DNA from: DATLTV01 sp035533375
GTDB taxonomy: Bacteria > Patescibacteriota > Minisyncoccia > UBA6257 > 2-01-FULL-56-20
Direction: 5' to 3'
Assembly (NCBI GenBank): GCA_035533375.1
Contig: DATLTV010000048.1
Location: 1 to 7,794 of the forward strand
DNA length: 7,794 nucleotides
In this document: in pieces, positions 1 to 5,652 of the stretch
How the letters are laid out: each line of letters starts with the position of its first letter
How positions within the stretch are numbered: the first letter of the stretch is position 1
Made by a program: the position numbers and the translations under genes
The notes under the pieces: generated by a model
What the model was told of the DNA's origin: nothing
What the model saw: the letters and a program-made list of their open reading frames with translations, nothing else
Databases searched by the model: none

Positions 1-30
1 GTGGTATTTTTGAGATGGGTTCTCAATCCC

Positions 31-1176
31 ATGGCAGATACCACCACGCGCATCCTTTTCACCGGCGGCGGGAGCGGGGGACATACTTACCCCTTGCTTG
101 CGGTTGCGGAAGAATTGAAGCGCATCGCCGCGCAGGAAAAATTCGACTTGGAACTTCATTATCTTGGCCCGAAAGACGGCTTCGCGGAAATTCTCCGTCC
201 GTTGGGTTTTTATATGGACACGGTCTATTCCGGGAAAATACGTCGTTACCTTTCGATTGAAAATATTTTTGATATCCCCAAATTTTTTATCGGCCTCGTC
301 GAATCATTCTGGAAAGTGTTCTGGATCATGCCCGACGTCATTTTTTCGAAGGGCGGTACGGGGGCATTCCCCGTCGTGCTCGCAGGAAAGTTTTATATGA
401 TCCCCGTCATCGTCCACGAGTCGGACGCCCAGCCGGGCCTCAACAACCTCCTGTCCTCGCGCCTTGCCTCGCGCGTCGCCGTGAGCTTCGAGCGCGCGAT
501 GCCGTATTTCAATCCGAAGAAAACGGCGTGGATCGGAACGCCCGTGCGCCGCGAATTACTTGAAAGGCCTGCGCAGGATGCGGCGAAAGAAACGCTCGGC
601 TTCAATTCGAAAATGCCGCTTACGCTCGTACTTACCGGTTCGCAGGGTTCGGTGCGGATCAACGAATTTATTCTTACCAACCTACAGTCGCTCCTTGCGG
701 AAACCCAGGTGATGCACCAGACGGGCCAGGCGAATCTCCACGAGGTCGAGCGGCTTGCCCGGCCGGTGACGACCGGTCTTCCTTCTCTTGCCGCCGCAAA
801 AACCCGCTATAAAGCCGTGGGCTATCTCGACGGAGACGGATTAAAGCTCGCGCTCGCGGCCGCGGACCTTGTGATCGCCCGCGCGGGCAGTAACAATATT
901 TCGGAGATCGCGGCGTTCGGCAGGCCCGCGATCTTGATCCCGCTCGAAGAATCGGCGAACGGCCATCAGCGCGTGAACGCTTACGAATTTTCGAAAGCCG
1001 GTGCGGCGGCGGTGATCGAAGAATCGAATTTGTTCCCCGGCATTTTCCTCGCGCAGGTAAAAACGATCCTTGAGCACCCCGATGTCGCGCAGAAGATGAG
1101 CGACGCGTCGCAGAAGTTCTTCAAGCCCGGCGCCGCCGAGGCGATCGCGTGGGAGATTCTGCGGCTCGTGGCGTAG
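31..1176 (+). CDS. murG: UDP-GlcNAc--lipid I GlcNAc transferase (MurG)
   Basis: MurG transfers GlcNAc from UDP-GlcNAc to lipid I on the inner face of the cytoplasmic membrane, making lipid II for peptidoglycan. From the ATG at 31 the protein is 381 residues, slightly longer than usual. It shows the N-terminal glycine-rich loop GGGSGGH (residues 12-18, with the family's conserved His), the HESDAQPGLNN segment (129-139; family form HEQNAxPGLxN), the mid-protein TGSQGS loop (202-207), and the C-terminal UDP-GlcNAc site with RAGSNNISE (284-292) and GHQ (311-313). It is a complete GT-B-type protein with no broken motif. The frame is open to base 1 (GTG), so the start is uncertain. I prefer ATG 31 because the family motif begins close behind it. 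No Shine-Dalgarno is seen, and ATGGG (15-19) can pair with CCCAT (28-32) over the start codon. A palindrome-rich gap follows. Confidence 0.95.
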   Translation: MADTTTRILFTGGGSGGHTYPLLAVAEELKRIAAQEKFDLELHYLGPKDGFAEILRPLGFYMDTVYSGKIRRYLSIENIFDIPKFFIGLVESFWKVFWIMPDVIFSKGGTGAFPVVLAGKFYMIPVIVHESDAQPGLNNLLSSRLASRVAVSFERAMPYFNPKKTAWIGTPVRRELLERPAQDAAKETLGFNSKMPLTLVLTGSQGSVRINEFILTNLQSLLAETQVMHQTGQANLHEVERLARPVTTGLPSLAAAKTRYKAVGYLDGDGLKLALAAADLVIARAGSNNISEIAAFGRPAILIPLEESANGHQRVNAYEFSKAGAAAVIEESNLFPGIFLAQVKTILEHPDVAQKMSDASQKFFKPGAAEAIAWEILRLVA

Positions 1177-1256
1177 AAATCCGAAGTACCAATATCGAAA
1201 CTCGAAACAATATTTAAAAAGTTTCGAATTTTTGAAATTTTCGAAACTTCGGATTT
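1177..1256. repeat. Nested inverted repeats behind murG
   Basis: Directly after the murG stop, AAATCCGAAGT (1177-1187) is perfectly inverted as ACTTCGGATTT (1246-1256). Inside it, AAGTTTCGAA (1219-1228) is perfectly inverted as TTCGAAACTT (1240-1249) around an 11-nt loop. The two stems compete for bases 1246-1249, so they are alternative folds. The tract is built from short 'TCGAAA/AATCCGAA' words and adjoins the palindromic element at 1251-1312. It may act as the murG terminator, but there is no clean T-run immediately after either stem. I read it as part of an intergenic repeat family; the outer function is unknown. Confidence 0.75.
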
Positions 1257-1312
1257 GTTTCGGATTTTCCCCCAGAGGAGGATCCGTCTCTGGGGGAAGA
1301 TATTCGAATTTT
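1251..1312 (-). repeat. GGATCC-centred palindromic element, copy A (intergenic)
   Basis: The core is a 28-nt near-perfect palindrome (1269-1296) with a GGATCC centre and arms CCCCCAGAG/CTCTGGGGG. Read on the minus strand, the order is AAAATTCGAATATCT (1312-1298), one T, the 28-nt palindrome, then AAAATCCGAAACAAATCC (1268-1251). Copy B inside gltX has the same order: a 15-nt AAAATCC-type arm, T, a 28-nt GGATCC palindrome, and an AAAATCC-type arm. In RNA the core would form a strong hairpin and could help end murG transcription, although the following bases are only moderately T-rich. The element family name is unknown to me. Confidence 0.75.
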
Positions 1313-1328
1313 CTTAAATGTTTTTTCG

Positions 1329-1343
1329 TGTTACTATGCGGAT
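1329..1343 (+). promoter_or_regulatory. Extended -10 promoter of gltX, predicted leaderless
   Basis: TGT-TACTAT (1329-1337) matches an extended -10 (TGn followed by a TATAAT-like hexamer, 5 of 6). The hexamer ends six bases before the gltX ATG at 1344, so transcription would start at or within a base or so of the A of ATG. There is no Shine-Dalgarno upstream, and no convincing -35 was found (T-rich around 1309-1316). The same spacing recurs at 2868 and 5810. Confidence 0.6.
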
Positions 1344-2834
1344 ATGGCCGTCGATCCGAAAAAGCCCGTCCGCGTGCGCATTGCGCCGAGCCCTACCGGC
1401 CCTTTCCATATCGGCACGGCGCGCACGGCTCTTTTTAATTGGCTTTTCGCGCGCCAGCACCAAGGCGCCTTTATTTTGCGAATCGAGGATACCGACAAAG
1501 AACGTTCGAAAGGTGAGCATGAAAAAGATATTTTAGAAGGGCTGAAATGGTTGGGATTGAAGTGGGATGAAGGGCCGGTTGAAGAAAAATCCCGAATCTC
1601 TCCGCCGAAGGCGGATCCGCCTCGGGCGGAAAATCCCAAATCTCAAAAGTTCGGCCCATATCGCCAGAGCGAGCGGACGGATATCTACGGAAAATATCTG
1701 GAGCAGTTGCTTGCCGAGAAAAAGGCCTATTATTGCTATTGTACGAAGGAAGAACTCGACGCCGAGCGGACTGCGGCGCAGAAGGCGGGGTTGCCGCCTA
1801 AATACGGCGGCCGATGCCGCGAGCTTGGCGCCACACCCGCCGGAAAAAAACCACAAATAATCCGTTTCAGGGTGCCGGAGACGAAAGTCGAATTCGACGA
1901 CATCATCCGCGGCAAGGTCAGCTTTGACGCCTCGCTTTTCGGCGACATTGTGATTGCGAGAGATCTCGCGAACCCGTTATACAATTTTGCGGTCGTCGTG
2001 GACGACGCGCTCATGGAGATCAGCCACGTGATCCGCGGCGAAGACCATCTTTCGAACACGCCGAAGCAGATCCTGTTCGCGCAGGCGCTCGGGTTCGAGA
2101 TTCCCGCGTACGCGCACCTGCCCCTTATTTTGAACCCCGACCGCAGCAAAATGTCGAAACGATTTTCGGACACGGCGCTCAATGATTATCGCGCAAAAGG
2201 ATATCTGCCCGAAGCGATCGTAAACTTTCTCGCGCTTCTCGGCTGGCATCCGCAGGACGACCGGGAGCTTTTTACGCTCGACGACCTCGTGCGCGCGTTC
2301 GATCTTTCGCGCGTGCAGAAGGCCGGCGCCGCGTTCAACCAGGAAAAGCTCGATTGGCTGAACCGGGAATATATAAAGAACAAAAGCGATGCCGAAATAG
2401 CCGCGGCGCTCAAGGCGTCTGTTCACGAGGCAGTTTCCGTGGACGAAGCATTGCTTATGCACGTGATAAGCGCGGAGCGATCGCGCATTACGACCTTCGG
2501 TGATTTTTGGAATACCGCCGGATTTTTCTTCGAGCTTCCGCAGTACGACAAAGAACTGCTCTTCTGGAAAAAAGAAAACGATCGTTCGAAGACAAAAAAT
2601 ATTCTCGTCCGCTGTGCGGAGATTATTAAAGACGAGCCGGAATTCGACCGCAATGCGCCGCCGAAAACGCTCATCGATCTTATCGAAAAAGAGGGGAGAG
2701 GAAACGTGCTTTGGCCCCTGCGTGTCGCGCTCTCGGGACTCGCCGCGTCCCCCGACCCATTCGAAATTCTCGAGGTCATCGGCACGAAAGAGGCATATGC
2801 GCGGATCGAAGCCGCAATCGGGAAGCTGGGATAG
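1344..2834 (+). CDS. gltX: Glutamyl-tRNA synthetase
   Basis: This class I aminoacyl-tRNA synthetase charges tRNA(Glu) with glutamate in the cytoplasm using ATP. It has 496 residues, near the usual length. The Rossmann domain opens with RIAPSPTGPFHIGT, carrying the HIGH-type signature at 22-25. RIEDTDKERS lies at 46-55. A possible zinc-binding CYC (131-133) with C158 precedes the second half, and the KMSKR loop is at 269-273. The remaining part is the helical anticodon-binding region. Residues 79-102 (around SRISPPKADPPRAENPKSQK) replace what is normally a short loop between WDEGP and GPYRQSER. They are encoded by a palindromic repeat (1586-1649) that keeps the frame. Whether the enzyme also misacylates tRNA(Gln) cannot be judged from sequence alone. 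The start at 1344 is supported by the -10 box just upstream and by the usual N-terminal distance to the HIGH motif. Confidence 0.96.
   Translation: MAVDPKKPVRVRIAPSPTGPFHIGTARTALFNWLFARQHQGAFILRIEDTDKERSKGEHEKDILEGLKWLGLKWDEGPVEEKSRISPPKADPPRAENPKSQKFGPYRQSERTDIYGKYLEQLLAEKKAYYCYCTKEELDAERTAAQKAGLPPKYGGRCRELGATPAGKKPQIIRFRVPETKVEFDDIIRGKVSFDASLFGDIVIARDLANPLYNFAVVVDDALMEISHVIRGEDHLSNTPKQILFAQALGFEIPAYAHLPLILNPDRSKMSKRFSDTALNDYRAKGYLPEAIVNFLALLGWHPQDDRELFTLDDLVRAFDLSRVQKAGAAFNQEKLDWLNREYIKNKSDAEIAAALKASVHEAVSVDEALLMHVISAERSRITTFGDFWNTAGFFFELPQYDKELLFWKKENDRSKTKNILVRCAEIIKDEPEFDRNAPPKTLIDLIEKEGRGNVLWPLRVALSGLAASPDPFEILEVIGTKEAYARIEAAIGKLG
1586..1649 (+). repeat. GGATCC-centred palindromic element, copy B, in frame in gltX
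   Basis: AAAATCCCGAATCTC (1586-1600) and AAAATCCCAAATCTC (1630-1644) are direct repeats matching at 14 of 15 bases. Between them lie one T and a 28-nt palindrome (1602-1629) with a GGATCC centre, arms CCGCC/GGCGG, and 12 of 14 positions paired. The layout equals that of copy A read on the opposite strand. The repeat period is 44 nt, not a multiple of three, yet the reading frame of gltX stays open. It encodes residues about 81-102 of the synthetase, a Lys/Pro/Ser-rich segment. Confidence 0.8.
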
Positions 2835-2855
2835 GATATTGTTGGGGATTGGTTC

Positions 2856-2867
2856 TATAATAAAAGC
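2856..2867 (+). promoter_or_regulatory. Consensus -10 box before the 124-aa gene, predicted leaderless
   Basis: A perfect TATAAT (2856-2861) ends six bases before ATG 2868 and lies in the 33-nt gap after the gltX stop. No Shine-Dalgarno and no well-spaced -35 are visible. The position predicts a transcript beginning at or next to the start codon, so the small gene would have its own promoter even though gltX is just upstream. Confidence 0.65.
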
Positions 2868-3242
2868 ATGAGCGTAAACGGCAAAATGATAGTAATACTC
2901 CTGCTCATATTGCTGTTTTTCACGCCGGTGGCCATCCGGCAGGTCAATGCCAAAAGCACGAGTTCTTCCGCAATTCTGCCCGGGATCTCGTCTTCGGCCG
3001 TATCGGCCTGGATCGATGACTTTATAAACACCGGTAAACAGATCGAAGCGAATTTCTGGCAGGATTCGCCGCATATCGGGGGCGCGACGTTCGAAAACGC
3101 CTTCCAAAGCCTCAATCTGGGGTTTCTTAAACTGACCGGCGGGATCAGTCTCGTCCAGGTGGGGCAGTTCGTGGCACATTCCGCCGTCTCGGCGTTTTCA
3201 TTTCTCGCAGGCCTCATCCATATCGGTGCGGCGAAGCAGTAG
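2868..3242 (+). CDS. Small exported or membrane-anchored protein, unknown function
   Basis: I do not recognise a family for this 124-residue protein. It begins with a short basic stretch (K6), a strongly hydrophobic run (residues about 7-23), and then R24 to A28, giving a possible signal-peptidase site after VNA (26-28). It is therefore either secreted or held by an N-terminal anchor. A Ser-rich linker (30-46) follows, then a soluble-looking segment with WIDDFINTGKQIEANFW (48-64). The C-terminal part (about 93-122) is again fairly hydrophobic and Gly/Ala/Ser-rich, possibly a second membrane-associated helix. No cysteine is present. It starts directly behind a consensus -10 box and appears to be a single-gene unit ending in the convergent gap. 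The ordinary codon use and plausible signal make it a real gene, although short. Confidence 0.75.
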   Translation: MSVNGKMIVILLLILLFFTPVAIRQVNAKSTSSSAILPGISSSAVSAWIDDFINTGKQIEANFWQDSPHIGGATFENAFQSLNLGFLKLTGGISLVQVGQFVAHSAVSAFSFLAGLIHIGAAKQ

Positions 3243-3282
3243 GATTTGCCGGGAACCATTTTTATTGGGTATAAGAAGCCGA

Positions 3283-3329
3283 TACAATACACCTATCTGT
3301 CGTAAAAGGACTCTTGTGCGACAGATAGG
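3283..3329 (+). other. Strong hairpin with upstream -10-like box in convergent gap
   Basis: CCTATCTGTCG (3292-3302) is perfectly inverted as CGACAGATAGG (3319-3329) around a 16-nt loop. A TACAAT box (3283-3288) lies where a -10 element would start a plus-strand transcript near the first stem base, with a weak -35-like TTTATT (3260-3265) 17 bp upstream. No T-run follows on either strand, so it is a poor terminator. It could be the 5' stem of a small RNA that also includes the hairpin at 3340-3372, or a terminator or RNA-stability hairpin for the 124-aa gene. The structure is certain; the function is not. Confidence 0.5.
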
Positions 3330-3339
3330 ATATATGAAA

Positions 3340-3372
3340 CAGGCCGGTAAGGAGCTATCTTCTACCGGCCTG
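3340..3372 (-). terminator. Hairpin at the end of the 87-aa gene, probable terminator
   Basis: CAGGCCGGTA (3340-3349) is perfectly inverted as TACCGGCCTG (3363-3372), a 10-bp GC-rich stem with a 13-nt loop. It begins 5 bases beyond the stop codon of the minus-strand 87-aa gene, the expected place for its terminator. On the minus strand the tail reads TTTCATATAT, a weak U-tract. The plus-strand tail has no U-run. Confidence 0.5.
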
Positions 3373-3377
3373 CGACA

Positions 3378-3641
3378 CTATAAAAGAGACACTTCTCTCC
3401 ATGCGGTATTCGGCGAAGGAAAAGGAATCACGTTGTCGTTCGCGCATTCGGTTTTGGGCGCGGCGCGTTCGCATTCGAGTTTCTCCCCGTTGCAGCCGCA
3501 AAGCTGGAGCGGTTCGTTCGGTCCGATCCCCTTCATTGCCCGCACATATGCCCGGGCATCCTTGTTGTTTCGGGCGTAGAATTCCGGCGCGATGAGCGTC
3601 TTGCCTTCGTGGCTGTGGGTGTAGCGATATTTCCGTTCCAT
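3378..3641 (-). CDS. Small cysteine-rich protein (87 aa), unknown function
   Basis: I do not recognise the family. The protein begins MERKYRYTHSHEGK and contains LCGCNGEKLEC (47-57), followed by C66. This gives a C-x-C-x6-C-x8-C pattern (C48, C50, C57, C66) that could bind zinc or another metal. The C-terminal tail (about 67-87) is Pro/Asn-rich and looks disordered. There is no signal peptide or membrane helix, so it is probably cytoplasmic. The frame stays open upstream, but the ATG at 3639-3641 is chosen because GGAGGG lies just before it and the longer N-terminus would run through the terminator of the neighbouring gene. It has its own leader downstream of that terminator, so it is a separate unit from the 151-aa gene. 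Confidence 0.7.
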   Translation of the reverse strand: MERKYRYTHSHEGKTLIAPEFYARNNKDARAYVRAMKGIGPNEPLQLCGCNGEKLECERAAPKTECANDNVIPFPSPNTAWREVSLL

Positions 3642-3645
3642 CGGT

Positions 3646-3651
3646 CCCTCC
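3646..3651 (-). promoter_or_regulatory. Shine-Dalgarno site of the 87-aa gene
   Basis: On the minus strand GGAGGG is followed by ACCG and then ATG, a strong ribosome-binding site at short spacing. It fixes the start at 3641 and contrasts with the plus-strand genes here, which lack such sites. Confidence 0.7.
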
Positions 3652-3706
3652 GCATGCGCATAAACGATTCGAAAGCGTCTAATAAGAAGTGTAGAAAAAA
3701 TATAAT

Positions 3707-3736
3707 AAAAAAGAAAGCTCCGAATTATCGGAGCTT
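3707..3736 (-). terminator. Rho-independent terminator of the 151-aa gene
   Basis: Read on the minus strand, AAGCTCCGA, a 4-nt loop and TCGGAGCTT form a perfect 9-bp stem (3736-3715), followed by TCTTTTTT. It begins 12 bases after the stop codon at 3749. This is the clearest terminator in the window and separates the two minus-strand genes into different transcripts. Confidence 0.85.
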
Positions 3737-3748
3737 GTGAATAGCGCT

Positions 3749-4204
3749 TTATGAGCAGCAGCCGCTTGGCCGCGCAGGCGGTTTCTCGGCGTCTTCCTTG
3801 AAATGCGGGCAACGCGTGACGGCCATTGCGAGATTGCCGGAAAGGCAGACCGCATAGTTGATCAGCGCAATCCGACATATGCCGCCATCGGCAAAAATCG
3901 GCGATGCGCCGTCATTATATGCCAGATACTCCATCTCCACTTTTGCCCGCGCTTTCATCGCCCGAACGACGTTTGCTCTCGCTTCCTCGTATGGGCCGAG
4001 TGTCGAGATCTTTTCGCCGGGAACGATTCCCTGCGACAGCTCGAGAATCTTTTCGTAGGCAATATTCGCTTTCAGATGTTCGCACATCGCAACATGCCCG
4101 TTTTCCTCGTGAACGCAGAGGCAGCCGCTTTTGCGCGCCGCTTCGGCCTGAACGCTCACGAATACCTCTTTGCCGTAGTGTTTTTCCAAACGGACTTCGA
4201 ACAT
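3749..4204 (-). CDS. Cysteine-rich, possibly metal-binding protein (151 aa), unknown function
   Basis: No family assignment is made. The protein has eight cysteines: C28, C30, C41, C110, C120, C132, C149 and C150. GCLCVHEENGHVAMCEH (27-43) gives a C-x-C...C-x-H cluster of the kind that binds zinc. VTRCPHF (129-135) and the terminal GCCS (148-151) provide further candidate ligands. The middle (about 45-95) looks alpha-helical with many Ala, Glu, Lys and Arg. There is no signal peptide, so it is likely cytoplasmic. The frame is open upstream to 4270, but the ATG at 4202-4204 has a Shine-Dalgarno and the longer version would overlap murC. It is transcribed divergently from murC and ends at a strong terminator. 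The arrangement suggests an independent, possibly regulated unit rather than a role in cell-wall synthesis. Confidence 0.75.
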   Translation of the reverse strand: MFEVRLEKHYGKEVFVSVQAEAARKSGCLCVHEENGHVAMCEHLKANIAYEKILELSQGIVPGEKISTLGPYEEARANVVRAMKARAKVEMEYLAYNDGASPIFADGGICRIALINYAVCLSGNLAMAVTRCPHFKEDAEKPPARPSGCCS

Positions 4205-4210
4205 GGTTAT

Positions 4211-4217
4211 CCCCTTC
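4211..4217 (-). promoter_or_regulatory. Shine-Dalgarno site of the 151-aa gene
   Basis: On the minus strand GAAGGGG is followed by six bases and ATG 4204, a standard ribosome-binding site. It supports the 151-aa start over the upstream in-frame ATG at 4270, which lies inside the start of murC. Confidence 0.7.
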
Positions 4218-4236
4218 GTGAATTTCCGACAACTGC

Positions 4237-4251
4237 AATATACTATAAGGA
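4237..4251. promoter_or_regulatory. Overlapping divergent -10 boxes, murC and 151-aa gene
   Basis: The tract AATATACTATAAGGA holds -10-like hexamers on both strands. On the plus strand, TATACT (4239-4244) or TACTAT (4241-4246) ends 7 or 5 bases before the murC ATG, predicting a leaderless or nearly leaderless mRNA. The AAGGA touching the ATG is too close to serve as a Shine-Dalgarno. On the minus strand, TATAGT (4247-4242) or TATATT (4242-4237) would give a leader of roughly 25-30 nt carrying the GAAGGGG site. The two polymerases could not occupy this site at once. Confidence 0.55.
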
Positions 4252-5643
4252 ATGGCTCACAGAAAATCAATTCACCCCCCCGTCTTTTCCTCCGATGAAA
4301 AAGTTCCGAGAGTACATTTGATCGGCATCGGCGGCATCGGCATGAGCGCGCTCGCGCGGTATTTCAAATCCAGGAAATGGGCTGTTTCGGGGTCGGATCT
4401 TGTGGAATCGAGGATCACCCGGGAACTGCGGAAAGAGGGCATATCGGTCAAAATAGGCCACGCAAAGGGCAATATAGGCCCCAAAACAAGCTTTTTGGTC
4501 TATAATCGGGCCATTTCCCGCGATAATCCCGAACTCCTTCGGGCGCGGAAACTGGGCATCCCCGCGCTCCCCTACGCGAAGGTGTTGGGTGATATTACGA
4601 AGCGATACGCGACGATTGCAATCACGGGCTCGCACGGCAAGAGTACGACGACCGCGCTCGCGGGATTGATCCTCGCGAACGCCGGACTTGATCCGACCGT
4701 GCTCGTGGGAACGGAACTCAAAGAATTCGGCGGGAAAAATATCCGCATCGGGAAGAGCGCACATATGGTGCTTGAGGCCGACGACTTTGGCAAGGCATTT
4801 TTAGATTACTCCCCCGCCATTGCGGTTATCACGAACATCGATCGCGAGCATTTCGACACCTACCCGACACTTGCGGCCGCAAAAAAAGCGTTTTTCAAAT
4901 TTCTTTCGCGCGTGAAGAACGGCGGAGTTTTTATCCTGAACAAGGACGATAAAAACCTTTTTTCGCTCAAGACTCAAATCGATAAAATGGCGAAAGTGAA
5001 AAATATTTATGCGCTTTGGCATTCGAATCACGGAAATACGGCAAAGAAAATCAGGCGGATCATAAAAATCCCCGGCGAGCACAACATTTCAAACGCGATC
5101 GCCGCGTATAAGGCCGGAAGGATGCTCGGCGTACCGCACAAAAAGATACTCGAAGCGATTTCGAAATATCGCGGAGCATGGCGGCGGTTCGAGTTCCGCG
5201 GCGATTTGAAAATTGAAAATCGCAAATTGAAAATTTACGATGACTACGCCCATCACCCCACCGAAATAAAGGCCACGCTCGCGGCGTTCCGCGCAACATT
5301 CCCGAAATCGAAAATCATCTGTGTTTTCCAGCCGCATCAGGCGCGACGGCTCAAGGCGCTTTTCAAGGAATTTCAGTCGGCGTTCGGAAGCGCGGATATT
5401 GCGCTTATCATGCCGGTCTACGGAGTCGCCGGACGCGACGAAGCAGTCGGGAGATACGATTCCGCATCCCTCGTCCGCGCCATGCAAAAACGTTATCCAA
5501 AAAAACCGATTTTTTATCTTCGCGATCCCGAAAATCTCAAAAAGGCGCTTAAAACGCTCCTCTCCCCCGCCGACCGCGTGCCGGTTATCGTGATGATGGG
5601 CGCGGGAGATATTGTACGGTATACGGATCTCTTGCTTCGATAA
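4252..5643 (+). CDS. murC: UDP-N-acetylmuramate--L-alanine ligase (MurC)
   Basis: MurC is a cytoplasmic ATP-dependent ligase that adds the first amino acid, normally L-Ala, to UDP-MurNAc in peptidoglycan precursor synthesis. The 463 residues match the family length. Domain 1 starts with the UDP-sugar loop GIGGIGMSALA (25-35). Domain 2 has the P-loop TGSHGKSTTT (125-134), EADD and TNIDREHFDTY. GEHNISN (275-281) marks the end of the central domain. Domain 3 has RRFEFRG, DDYAHHPTE (330-338) and FQPHQARR. All key motifs are intact. A small AT-rich repeat encodes LKIENRKLKI just before DDYAHHP, where family members usually have a variable beta-hairpin. The ATG at 4252 is chosen because of the -10 box directly upstream. 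It lies far from murG and apart from any mur operon in this window. Confidence 0.96.
   Translation: MAHRKSIHPPVFSSDEKVPRVHLIGIGGIGMSALARYFKSRKWAVSGSDLVESRITRELRKEGISVKIGHAKGNIGPKTSFLVYNRAISRDNPELLRARKLGIPALPYAKVLGDITKRYATIAITGSHGKSTTTALAGLILANAGLDPTVLVGTELKEFGGKNIRIGKSAHMVLEADDFGKAFLDYSPAIAVITNIDREHFDTYPTLAAAKKAFFKFLSRVKNGGVFILNKDDKNLFSLKTQIDKMAKVKNIYALWHSNHGNTAKKIRRIIKIPGEHNISNAIAAYKAGRMLGVPHKKILEAISKYRGAWRRFEFRGDLKIENRKLKIYDDYAHHPTEIKATLAAFRATFPKSKIICVFQPHQARRLKALFKEFQSAFGSADIALIMPVYGVAGRDEAVGRYDSASLVRAMQKRYPKKPIFYLRDPENLKKALKTLLSPADRVPVIVMMGAGDIVRYTDLLLR
5206..5234 (+). repeat. Three TTGAAAAT repeats inside murC
   Basis: TTGAAAAT occurs at 5206-5213, 5213-5220 and 5227-5234, three copies in 29 nt, in a stretch clearly more AT-rich than the surrounding gene. 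It encodes part of LKIENRKLKI in a variable loop of MurC. It looks like a short simple-repeat expansion or a remnant of an intergenic repeat type, but may be chance given the codons for Lys, Ile and Glu. Confidence 0.5.
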
Positions 5644-5652
5644 ACGTCGTGC

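Noticed and set aside
1177..1343. CRISPR-like or tandem repeat array in the murG-gltX gap
   Set aside because: The repeats are inverted and irregular, with no regularly spaced direct repeats or unique spacers.
1977..3179. 400-codon open frame on the minus strand opposite gltX and the 124-aa gene
   Set aside because: It is antisense to clearly conserved gltX motifs, has Arg/Phe/Glu-rich low-plausibility composition, and no promoter or ribosome-binding site; a reading-frame shadow.
3334..3579. Plus-strand frame starting ATG 3334 opposite the 87-aa gene
   Set aside because: It runs through the hairpin at 3340-3372 and antisense to a gene with a strong ribosome-binding site; composition is unconvincing.
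3642..3878. Longer N-terminus of the 87-aa protein from an upstream in-frame ATG
   Set aside because: It would translate across the rho-independent terminator and overlap the 151-aa gene; the SD-preceded ATG at 3641 is better.
4205..4270. Longer N-terminus of the 151-aa protein from ATG 4270
   Set aside because: It would start inside murC and cross the divergent promoter; ATG 4204 has a proper Shine-Dalgarno.
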